NCBI GenBank assembly: GCA_003116995.1
Contig: BDSL01000076.1
Span: forward strand, 310,001-374,000
From: Yamagishiella unicocca
Taxonomy: Eukaryota > Chlorophyta > Chlorophyceae > Chlamydomonadales > Volvocaceae
DNA: 64,000 nt
Reading direction: 5' to 3'
Under the pieces are notes generated by a model that saw only the letters and a list, made by a program, of their open reading frames with translations, was not told the DNA's origin and made no database searches. Within the stretch, counting starts at the first letter, position 1; each line of letters begins with the position of its first letter. Below, one piece after another: positions 11,950 to 22,400 of this stretch. Made by a program: the position numbers and the translations under genes.

Positions 11950-12911
11950 ATACATCACCACTACGCCTGTCCACGTTTGGCAGGGCGACAGCAGCCGCAG
12001 CATATGGGATACACCGTGTCACCTGGCACATGGAGCATGGCGGCCTAACCCCAGACACCGTGGTGGAAGAGTTAGAGCGGGCGGCGGCGAACCTCGTAGA
12101 CCGGCATTTAGCCCCAGATACTAGGTAGCGCCGAGCAACAGGTGTCCCACAGCGGCTGCTGGTCGGGCACCCATCCCTCGGGGACTTTGGGGCCGTTGCC
12201 CTCAAGGAGCATGTACGGGCGCGCTGGGCTGGTAGGGACCTGCGTTTTGTACTGGCAATGGCGGGCCCCCGGGAGCGCCGGCCTCCATGGGTCATGTGCC
12301 TTAGCACCTACCTGAGGGGGGTGCATCCGGCGTTCGGACCTCTCAACCTGCTTACAGCACAAGGCAGGGGACCGTGGATGGGGGCGGATGTGATGCCGGC
12401 TGATATCCGACGGGTGATCACGGCGCTTGCGGCTCTGCCCCCGGTACAAGACTGTAACCGTTACAACAACAAAGACATCGCTAGCGAGCCGCTGGTGCCA
12501 GGCCCGTGGTGTTTGCACGTGCCGATTTGGGGCAACCCGCTCCTCCCAGCCTGCCAGTCTGGGCAGACGGTGGTCGGCAGGAGGCCGGGCTTGGAAAACT
12601 TGCACCCAGAACTTGTGGGGTGCTGGACTATTAAGACGTTGGGTGATGTTCTGACGGCTCGAGACGCGCTTCGGGACTTCTTGGTTGCTTCCGAGGCGGC
12701 TGTGCAGAGGTCATGGCCAGCGGGCTGCTGGCGGGGGCTCGTCGAACGAGTCTTAGATCCGCGGTCAAGAGCAGCGAAGACGTTCCTGGGGCTTGATCGG
12801 TGGCGGGAATGTATGGGGGCGCTGGAAGCGTTGCTCGCCGAGGTGCCGACCCCGTGGAAGCAAGCAGCGGCGCTGGTGATGCCAGTTCTCTCCCAGGGTA
12901 TACCCCACGTT
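11950..12911 (+). mobile_element. Non-LTR retrotransposon internal fragment (copy 5)
   Basis: Begins further upstream in the element than other copies, with a post-RT segment AYGIHRVTWHMEHGG and LVDRHLAPDT, then LKEHVRARWAG, STYLRGVHPAFGPLNLL, a VPIWGNPLLP block, TLGDVLTAR and a MGALEALLAEVPTPW block. The long frame 12258-13079 is nearly continuous. It ends at TATACCCCACGT, exactly where the tRNA-like sequence begins, and the rest of the element is missing. It contains the 19-bp solo terminus at 12453-12471. Confidence 0.75.
12453..12471 (+). mobile_element. 19-bp solo retrotransposon 3' terminus with 5-bp target duplication
   Basis: TGTAACCGTTACAACAACA lies between two copies of AAGAC (12448-12452 and 12472-12476). 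Removing the insert and one AAGAC restores a sequence that aligns without a gap with copy 4 (reversed near 11055), base for base in length. This is direct evidence for a clean insertion of only the terminal 19 bp. Confidence 0.75.
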
Positions 12912-13029
12912 ATCGGTGTAGCTCAATTGGGAGAGCCCGAAAAATCCAATCCTTGTGGCTTGGGAGATCCCAGGTTCAATTCCCACAAGGTGCGGCACAG
13001 GAGATGCAGGTTCGAATCCTGCCACCGAT
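12912..13029 (+). tRNA. tRNA-like sequence (intron-bearing tRNA, tRNA pseudogene or SINE head)
   Basis: The ends pair as an acceptor stem: ATCGGTG (12912-12918) with CACCGAT (13023-13029), seven perfect pairs. A D-arm GCTC-AATTGGGA-GAGC follows (12921-12936), giving a canonical A box. The T-arm GCAGG-TTCGAAT-CCTGC (13006-13022) is perfect and forms a B box. The 69 bases between D-arm and T-arm do not give a clear anticodon stem. They contain a second B-box-like GGTTCAATTCCC (12973-12984) and an 8-bp stem CCTTGTGG/CCACAAGG. It could be a tRNA with an intron, two tRNA-derived halves, or a SINE, so I assign no anticodon. Confidence 0.45.
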
Positions 13030-13347
13030 CACGATGGTGCGGGCAGCCAATAGCCAGCGGTGTGGTTAGGGAGGACTAACTCTAGTATGAGTAGTTGGGG
13101 CTTTGGCCAGAGACGGGAGCGTGTGCGTCCTACGGGCGGCTCAACCATCAAGTACACTCAAGTACACCAAGCATGGCGGCATGCTGGATATGGAGCTGGC
13201 GGAAGACCGGTTTCCGGAGAGCGCTTGAATCTCAATAATTGATACAAATATGAGTTAGGGATGTGGCAGGAGCACCAGCCTCCGGCGAGTTGCACTAACT
13301 GGTTGTGTTCCACAGCGACAATGTGGCGTGGGCCTTAGCGATATGAG

Positions 13348-13414
13348 TGTCAGGCGATGCGCCCGATGGTTCTACCTCTTGGTCTGAAACCCACTATAAC
13401 CGTTACAACAAAAA
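13348..13414 (+). mobile_element. 67-bp retrotransposon 3'-end insertion with 5-bp target duplication
   Basis: Runs from TGTCAGGCGATGCGCCCGAT to the terminus TATAACCGTTACAACAAAAA. It is flanked by ATGAG at 13343-13347 and 13415-13419. It carries only the last part of the 3' UTR, so it is an extremely short target-primed insertion. The tail has five A residues rather than a long poly(A). Confidence 0.75.
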
Positions 13415-13526
13415 ATGAGGTGGATTGGTACTGGTGGCGCGAGCGTATAGGGTGTACTGATGCCCTCACCGCCCCGCCCCCTTAACACATGCCAGGCCTA
13501 GTGCCGGCGTAATGTAATAATAATAT

Positions 13527-14758
13527 ACCCCACGTTCTGCCGGGGATGGAGGAAGTGGGGTCCATGCTCACCGCACGGTTGGGGTGGCGGTTGGGCGGGG
13601 GGGAGCCACTGGCGCTGCGGGATATGACTGTTCGGGTTGGGACGGCTGTGCAACTGGTCGAGTTCGCGGACGCCCGGCGGGCCGCGCATTAGATGTTTGT
13701 GCGCGAAGCGCTTGGGGGTACCGGGCCTGTCCTGCCAGCGGCCTTGAATGCCCTGCAGCAAGTGTTTCGGCGGCTCTGGTCCGGCATGAAGTGGGAGCCT
13801 GCCTATAAGGAGGGGTGGTGGCGGTTGGCTGTGGATGGGATCCCCTTGCTCGGGAACTCTCATATGCGGACGGCAGCAGCAGCCCCTTGTGGGTGCGGTG
13901 TGCCGGCTGGAGAGCGTCAAGGGGCGGGTACCCCTCGCCTGCACCACTTTTGGTTCTGCCCGGTGGCTCAAGCAGTGATTACCCAACTCGAGACCCAGCT
14001 CGGTGCAGGGGTGACACGGGCGCAAGTTTGGTTGGTGCAAGCACCTCCCGGGGTGCAGCCCTGCGTCTGGGATGTAGTAATCCTGGCGGCTATTACTGCC
14101 ATGGAGGTGGGGCGCCGGTTTATGGCCGCGGCCTTGAAAAGGGTGGGTGCTGGTGGTCCCCCTCTTACTCCGGGAAGTGGTCTTCTGGATCGTGCCATTC
14201 GCCGTGGGGTGGTGGAGTTTTGGGCCCTTCTGAGAGGCTTTGCTGCGCTGGGGCTTCCCCAGAAAGGCTGGGATGCAGTGGGGCCTCGGCATCCGTTCTT
14301 GCGGGTTGTCGCCAGTCGCCTTGTGTGCGGGGGACCGGCGGAGGTACTGGTGGATTCGTGATCGGCCCGGATTGTCTTGGGGAGCGGGGTTTCCCGTGCT
14401 TCTTACTCTCCGGCTTTATATGCGCGTTGAGCCCTGCTAGGGGTCCGTGCCTTTTGGGATGAGAGGCGGCTGGTCCCGATGATTGCATCGTTGCGGCGCT
14501 TCACTGGTTCGTCGGTTGCTGGGCTGTTAGGTTGGTCGGTGGTCATCAGTTCCTGATAGGGGAGCCTCTAGTGCAAATTCCCCCTGGGGTACTGGCTGCT
14601 GCTCTGTGTGCCTACGGCCTGCTGTCGATCTGGTGTTCTGGTGGTTTGCCTTTGTTCCGGTGCATGTCGGTCTTTGTTTCGTCCGTCTTTCTCAGTGTCA
14701 GGCGATGTGCCCGATGGTTCTACCTCTCGGTCTGGAACCCACTTTAACCGTTACAACA
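13527..14758 (+). mobile_element. Non-LTR retrotransposon C-terminal ORF and 3' UTR (copy 6)
   Basis: The longest intact C-terminus of this element. An open frame at 13693-14361 encodes EGWWRLAVDGIPLLGNSHMR, then CGCG ... RLHHFWFCPVAQAVI (a CxC...HH...C metal-binding pattern like zf-RVT), VWDVVILAAITAMEVGRR, and FWALLRGFAALGLPQKGWD. A frameshift or stop near 13690 separates it from the upstream TVRVGTAVQLVEFAD segment. The 3' UTR continues to the family terminus GTAACCGTTACAACAAC at about 14758. Assignment to an L1-like non-LTR element rests on the PIWGNP and zinc-knuckle segments. The RT core is not present in this copy. Confidence 0.75.
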
Positions 14759-14942
14759 ACACGCCATGTTCCATGCGGAGAGCACCTGGGGCATGCTTGT
14801 CAACCTAAATCACAACAGGCAGAACCCGGCAGCGAACATCATGTGCGCCATCGCGGACTACACCCAGTGTCTACTGTACGAGCTACGTACGCTATAAGAG
14901 CTACCCGCCGCGACAGCATGCGGTGCGGATAAGACGCGGCTG

Positions 14943-15682
14943 TTGGACTTCTCTTCAATTGTCCCTGCACCTATCCAATGGAACCAGGATCTCCTGCTTC
15001 GTGGCGAGCTCCAGATCGACGTCTCTGCAAGCTCCAGTAGCGGGTTCATGCTCTCCGACACGCGCTCCTACCTTCACTCGCTGTCCTGCCACCTTCTGCC
15101 ACCGCCAAGCGAGGGGCGGGGAGAGGAGGTGTGGGCCTTGGCCGCGGCTTCCCACTTGCGAGCCGGACAGATGACCCTCTCCTTGGAAGAGCACGCCAAT
15201 CTACTCAATCGATTCATCATTCAATGCTCGAGCCGCAGCGGTTTGTGCTGGCGCTCAGTCGGGCCGAGAGGGCGCAGGCCAAGAACAGCGTGTCTTGGGT
15301 CCGGTCGCTGCACCAATCAGTCAGCGTTGGCCCAGTAACGCTCCGCCCCGGCGCGTGGTTTTGGGGCAAACCCGGAGAGGGCGAGCTGCACAGCCTGTGG
15401 TTCGGACGGGTCGTGAGCATTATGCAACACAGCGGCCCCGACGGCCTTAGCCATGCCGTGATCGAAGCGCATTGGCATGAATGCAAGGCCATCGACAGAT
15501 ACTACCGTATGCCGATCGTGCCGGCATACCCAGCGCCCCACGCGTGCGGTCCGATGTGGCTCGCGGATGACATTGTTCCCGTCCACTGCTGGGCGGAGGG
15601 CTTCACTGACCGCCGGGACAAGCTGTTCATGGTCGCCCGGTCGTGGTCCTTGCTCCAACGCCTCTGCGGCGTTTTCTGTTGA
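14943..15682 (+). pseudogene. Transposon-like ORF fragment, possibly a KDZ-type transposase C-terminus
   Basis: Two overlapping frames (14943-15338 and 15131-15682) give a protein with FVLALSRAERAQAKNSVSWV, a VRPGAWFWGKPG-like turn, LWFGRVVSI, MWLADDIVPVHCW and LFMVARSWSLLQRL before a stop. The order reader region / W-F-G-R-V / DDIVPxH / A-R-S-W resembles the C-terminal region I associate with large algal and fungal transposases (Kyakuja-Dileera-Zisupton/Plavaka type). That link comes from memory and is tentative. The upstream catalytic part is absent, and the frame change near 15200 suggests decay or an unrecognised intron. Confidence 0.35.
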
Positions 15683-18600
15683 TTTCTGCCAAGGACTATC
15701 TAGGTGGGCGGATGACATGTCACGCGTGCGGGGGTTTCTGTCTGCTGTGAGGCGGCTCACCCCTCTTGCCCCACCCCACCATTGCCTGCTGTTTTTCCCA
15801 CTGCCCCGCATCTTCACGCCCCATCTTTTCTCAACCGTGATTTTGGCCACGTACTGGCCGGCTGTGGTGGGCCACGCTGAGGGCGCTCCAAAAGAGATAT
15901 CCATCTCTTGTACAATGTCCTGCATTGCTGCGGACAATCACCGTTTCAGGAGGTCGGCGATAGCTCCCCCCACGAAACTGAGCAGCGCCGGTAGGCTGCT
16001 GGTGTCGGCGAATAGGAACTTAAAGGTCACAGAGCCCATGGCTCTGAAGGGGTTGGCCGAACCAGTGACTCGTATCACCTCGCTGAGGCTGATGACGGTC
16101 CGAGGCATTGCGACCTCGTCTCGGTCCTCCGGTGGACTAGCGCTGCGTCGGGTCATTCTAGGACCCTCCAAGAGCAGTTCTGCCCTATCACCGCGCGGAT
16201 TTCGCGAGGCTGGCCAGGTCACCCTGGCGCAGCCACGCGACCTAATACAATCTTACTTTTGTTGTATTTCCTGTTGTATTTTTTGTATGTGGAGTGGTGT
16301 TCGAGCTCGTGTTGGTGGGCGGGACCTGTGGGGTGGCGCCATCGTGGTACCGAGGAGTGCTTCCTCAATCGTCCTGGGGTGGCACTTCCTAACTACACTA
16401 GGAGCCTGTGCCCCACTGGGAGCGCCCACGCCAGGAAACCATCGCCCGCTCCCAACCCCCAAAACCATGTCCAGCGGCCGCTCACTTGGAGAGCGATGAA
16501 ACCAAGGAATGACGCAACAAATGCGCAAGTGCTCACTGAGGCCTCGGGAGGGAGGACGTCCGGGATTCTTGTGTAGGCGGGATCCTTCCGCCATAGTTGC
16601 CCGGGACGCGATCGGTCATGTCATCAGCGGAAGCCTCGCCGCCTACACCACGGGCACCATGCCAGGCATGTCACGTCAGCCAGCACAACCTCTCCCCCAA
16701 GACAACGCAGGACATGCCACTTTCGAGCAAAATGTCCCCATCAATCAGATGATGAGAAATGCACCGGAAGATCCTGGTGACCTTGCTATCTCCTGGAATG
16801 AAGAGGATCAGGATGATGCCGATGTTGAGGACGCGCGGGGCACAGCCGTCACGGGCGACGGCGCAGGGACACCATTCTCCTGGCAACAGCAACCGCAAGT
16901 AAGGATAGTCTCTCCACGACACAAACCTTTACAGGCTCCTTCGACACGCCATGCATCTCCCTTATGCTTCCTTGATCATGACGCAGGGAGAGGGACCCGC
17001 TTGACAGCAAACTGAAGGCCGGTCTCCGGAGGCGCGAAGTCGACCTTATTGTCCGGGAGTTCGCGTTCCGCATGTATCAGATGCGAAGGCCCTGGAGCAA
17101 AATATTCACCAAAGGAGGTATGAGCGTGTGACAGCGGATGTACGAGCGTGTGGGGCGTGATGTGTGACCGTGCAGATATTGGATGCGAGTATGTCCCAAA
17201 CGCTGACCCCGCTTGCCTATGCACGGTTAAGGGAAGCGGTCGGTGACCTTAATTTCGAGTTACGGCACCTAGCAGAGGGCGCCGAAGATGCCGATGCGAC
17301 GGACGAGGACAGTGCGGCAGCAAGGGAGTCAGATGGTGGCGCAAACAGTGGCACACTACCTGGACGCCACGCGCCACCCGCCGGTGCACTTACCAGGACC
17401 GGTGGCGCACTATTCTGCGCTGGAGGCGGCACAGCACCCAGCCAGCACCGGCGACGGATGGTACGCGCCACCCGCCGGCGTACTTACCGGGACAGGCGGC
17501 GCACTATTCGGCGCTGAAGGTGGCAGCAGCACCCGCCAACGCCTGGGGCGGCTATGGCTCCAGCTGCGCCGCCAGTGCAGCAGCACCAACAGTTGCTGAT
17601 GGTGCCGCCACCACCATGCGAAGTTGAACGCCGCGACAGCGCCTTGCCCCTATTCATGTCCCTGCAACAAAGCATGGCGCCTCACAGGCAAGTGGACTCC
17701 TGCAAGCGGCTAGGATGTCGTGGCTGCTGCTGGAGCCGTTGTTAGGTGACCCAACCTCTCAGGGTTTGCATATTTAGTTTACGGCTACCAACACGTTTCC
17801 TCGATTACCCTGGTGATTAGCCTTTACACTGGCCACCGTCCGTCCCACCGAACCACATCACACGTAGGGTGGCATAACTGATGGTGAAGAACTCACGATG
17901 TCGGGGCCGAGACACACCGACTGCCAGGAGTGCGGGCAACAGCAGCACTTGATGCGTGTAGAAGCAGCGGTCGGCCCAGACGGCGGGAGGGCATTAACAC
18001 TGGGCATGATGCGCGTGGGCGCGAGCGCGGGGCCTGGTGACACTGAGGTGAGACTCTCTTTGAGACAGGGATGGGGGGTGGGGGGCGACGATTATGAATA
18101 GGGGGTTCCTTGCTTTGGCTGCGTGAGGCACTGTTCCACCTACCTGTTGTAGCTGCTGACACCCTCATGTGCGGTTGCTGTTACACAGGACCATCGTAAG
18201 AGACGACAGCACGACTGATGGCTCTGGGTCGCAGCACAAGGTCTGCCAGCGCCGTCGGATTTGCTTGCCCCACGGGCTTCACGTTCCCAGACAACACGTG
18301 TCACCAAGGGTTCCGAGGACAACGACGCCCCTCCGCTTGATGATGGCCCCCCGCGGATGAAATGCCCTCTCGTCGTTGGGGACAAGAAGCACGTGACGGC
18401 GCTGCCAAATGGAGACCTTCGTCATAAGGGGAGGTCGGCCACACAGGGGCCCTCGTCAACCACAGGGGTCGCCCTCCGCCCCGCGGGGCGGCTGGGCCCA
18501 GGGCCTCCCGTTGCCAAGGGCAATAATGGAAGACTGATTAGCAGTACCCAGCCATGGGGCGCAGCAATGTGAACTCCCTAGGTGCTCACTAGAAGGGGGC

Positions 18601-19440
18601 CGGTGCCATTGCGTGGATGCCGTAGATGGTGGTGCCGCATGAGGTGCTAGGGACGAGCCACGCGCAGTGCTTGCAGGTGAACGGCGGGTTGAGATAGTCT
18701 ACATGGACGGGCTGCAGATGACGCAGCACCTAGCGCTGTACTCAAGTGCGACCGTAAGTGGGTTTATGTACGTCAAGAAAGTGTCAGTAAATGGCCGAAT
18801 GACAGCGGAATGTGCAGATGCGCGCCGATGTGCGGGACGAAAATGCGTTCGTGCGTGTGCATGTGCATGTGCATCGTATGAAATGACCTTTGTGGCGCGG
18901 CGGGTATGCCTGAAGTTCGTTATGTGTTACAGGTCTTGCGCAGTAGCGCGCGGTTGCCGATTAAGGCTCTAATAACGTGTGCTCTTCAATGGAAGGCTAA
19001 GAAGAAAGTGACTCGCGGTGTGACTCGCGGTGTGACTCGCGGGGTGTGCAGATGCGCATCGATGTGCAAGTGTGCATCTGCGTTCGTGCGTGTGCATCGT
19101 ATATTATTTTTTCGCAGACGTTTGACGTTTCAGTGTGCAGTTTTTTCGGGTGGCTGAAGAAAACGTTGTAAGCTGTAGATTAAGCTCTGATAAGAATGTG
19201 TGGTGTGTCCGCTACCACCGATGGACCACACACACGAAGAAGAGCGTGAATAAAGCAACTCTTGTTTCTTGTAAGGGAACAAAAGCCGCAAGAGCCAGTA
19301 CGCACCCTGCTCGTAATAAGGCCCTTTCCACAATTCGAAGCTTGTAGTAGTGGGAGGTCTAAAAGCCCCACGAAAGCAGGCAGGTAAATGACATCATATG
19401 CATATATGAATACACGAGTATACGAGCATATTTGCTTTAG
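15683..19440. other. Gene-poor stretch with unassigned ORFs
   Basis: Contains open frames at 15938-16222 (minus), 16509-17015 (plus, acidic, Gln/Pro-rich) and 17164-17517 (plus, with an ARLREAVGDLNFELRHLAEG segment, then Gly/Thr-rich). None has a domain I recognise. An imperfect repeat near 17370-17520 encodes two similar Pro/Gly/Thr-rich units. A 12-bp unit GTGACTCGCGGT is repeated three times at 19008-19043. GT-rich, CG-containing segments at about 18813-18870 and 19046-19100 are related to each other. Confidence 0.4.
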
Positions 19441-22400
19441 AATGCCGGATTGCTGAACCTCGCGGAATCACAATCCTGGCGTCGTCATAAGGAGTTTCCG
19501 TCCAGAGCCCTCTTCGAAAGCGTCGCTGAAGATGAACACTACTGGCACCTCGGTACGCGTGCCGAAGTGGTTTACGAGGCTTTGCTGCTATCGCACAAGG
19601 AAGCAGTGTCCTTGCTGAATTCAACGCTTTTGTTGCTCAATGACGTGCTGCAACAGGAGGACAATGGAATGCCGCCTGGAACGGTTGCAGCGTAAGTTTT
19701 CCATGATATGGATACGCACCCTTAGACTCATTTCTATGGTGCTTCTGCTCTAGTGCAACGCACAGCTTTTTCAATCCAATCTTTGTTGCTTCATCTATGT
19801 GTAACATGCATGGCCAGTGCATATGGACGCCAGCTTGGGTTCGCGCATATATAGGGGTACTGGCGAGCATTCGTCGTCGGTGCGGCGGAACCCTATCGGC
19901 GATTTGAGGTTACGTTGCAAAGGCACACGCCCGCGTTCCATTGCACGCATCCCATATTCCTCCTGAACCCATACTAGTCCATTTTATACTGGAATAGCGG
20001 TTGCTAGCGAGCATTTTAGTACCGTAAGCACGTACGGTGATAAAATCCAAGCATACTGAGAACCTTAGTGGTATTCACAGTGAGCTCCGGCCAGATATAC
20101 CTTATAAAGTAACAATATCGAGCGCAGCGTCTGACACTGAAAGGGATAGGAAAGCAAGGAAATCCGACGGCTCGGAAGGGAATCCACAGGTTGCGAGGCG
20201 TCTGTGTGGAATCCCTTCCAAACAGACGCCTCGCAACGGATTCCACACAGACGCCTCGCAACCTAAAGGAAAGACAGCAGCACAACTGACTGCTGGACAA
20301 CCTCCCCCGTGAAATTCTGGAAAATTGCCGCAACCTGAATGGGCCGACATTCAATCACATTAACTGGAACTGAATGGGATGAACAAGTGGTAAATAATCA
20401 ATCAATACCATCCATCGACCTAACAGCAGAGTTGATTTCAGGCAGTGCCGAGGTAGAAAGCTGAAGATTAGCGTCATTAGGCACGTGAGATTTAGGGTTT
20501 TGGTACATCATCAACCATCGCTGGTTCAGTTTTGATGTCCAATGGCTTGCTTTTCAGCAAGTACCGGGGAGGGAGAGGATCTGCTGGATCCTCGGCTGTG
20601 TCCATGTCTACTCATACTGGCAGAACTTCATGGGTGGTTGAATGCCCCGCCCGGAAGTGCGGATCCAAGGTCCTGAGCGAGGGGGCCTTGTGATACGGGG
20701 TGTCTGATATCCACCTAAATGCCAGCGGGTCCATAAGCCGCTGGCACATGGATAACGAGGGGCCGCAGAGATACCGATAGAGAATTTGCATAAATAATAA
20801 GTAATCCGCTGTAGTGGCCTGCCTCAGGTCTGAGGGCTGCGCGGCAACCACTTCAGTCTGCAAGCAACACCATGCTGCTTACTGGCGCCGGCTGTGGAGC
20901 GCACCAGAGGCACCAGCAGGGCCAAAAACTGTGTATTCCAAAGCTATCAGAAGATTAAGCCACGGCAATGCAACGAAACCGAGGCTGCTGGGTGCCCTCC
21001 AGGACGGACCCAGGAGGTAGATAGAGCGGTGGCAAAAGCCGGCGCTGAGATGCCATCGTGGTGCATGCAGCTGTGTGCATGCTGCTGCAGCAGCAAGCAC
21101 GCCGCAAAGCCACCATGAGGAGCGAAAATGGCCGCCCCGATAGGTGCGTGCGTGTGGCCCAGAACGCCACGAGCTGTGTGCGGTGCCTACGTTCTCGGGG
21201 TATACGGGCTCCTCCTACATACCAGAAAACCACCGCCATTACACCTCCATTCCATCCCCACGAAGATTCCTGCGCGCTGGCAACAATAGACGGCTCCCAT
21301 GCATGCATCTGACCTCTGCAATCCGAATGCACCGTCACTCGTGCGCCCTACCTGGATGAATCGGGTCACGTGGTGCGTGTTTGTTCGATACATTATATAT
21401 CAGTGTGTGCCAAATGCAAGGTATGCTCAGATACCTGGTGTGCTAACGGTGTCAAATGGTGCACTCACTTACTTATTACTGCCTTCGTTGATTGTCGACC
21501 ACAGGCTCGTGTTGGGCGCTCTTGCATTCGTCATGTCCATTATTCATGAAAGACTTAGGAGGAAACATGAGGAGAGCTTGGAACGAATGAAGGCGAGCGA
21601 CAGACGTGGACGGACTGACACTGCTGGGCTGGGAATGTCCAATGTCCATCCGTGTACCACTCGTGGCTGTTCCTGCATGTTGTGTCTACATACTGTTTAA
21701 GGCATGAAGATGACTTTCTAGACGTGCGTATCACCGTGTACTCAATACCCGTGCCTTTCACCTTGATTGATGGCATTCCACAGAGAGAGCTTGACAGCAG
21801 GGAACGGCGGCTCGTGCGCTTTGAGAATTTAACTGATGTAAGCACAGCGATTTTCGCTACAAGCTAGCTGCTACGCTCTGTACATTGCTATGTCTCGGCC
21901 CCATTGTTTTTCCCCGTCTGTAAGTGCTTTTGTCATTCCCTGAGCATTGTCACTCACATGCATCGTACTACCACTTTCTAGCTGTCGGGGCCGCGCGCCC
22001 CACTCGCGTTATAAGCAACCTCATGTATCTCATCGACGAGGGTCCGAAAACCCACGCAAGCAACTTAAATACCGACCCCTGCCATACAGTCATATTGCGC
22101 CCATTTAAGTCCGCCTTAAATTATCTCGTCCGCCGCTACTGTGCCTTTTTACCCACCCTACCTGCCCCCAACCGCGCAGCTCATGGCACGGTACCGAAAA
22201 CCCCTAGTGCAGAGCGCTTTTGATCTCCAGTCACGGCTGAAAGAGCAGGCAAGCAAGTCCAGCTGTATGTTGCAAAGCCCGGCGGGATAGATCGTAGTAA
22301 TGGAAAGGTTAGACATATCTTACGGACCGCATCTCTTTCAGACACGCAATGCTTACGCAGCAGATCCGTCTTCCTTACTACTAGTTGATGATGGCCATCA

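Noticed and set aside
8961..14758. A DNA transposon with terminal inverted repeats bounded by GTAACGGTTAC at 8967 and GTAACCGTTAC at 14744
   Set aside because: The opposite orientations come from separate insertions. Each copy shares only one end, coding sequence always runs toward that end, and copies are truncated at variable points, which fits non-LTR 3' ends rather than inverted terminal repeats.
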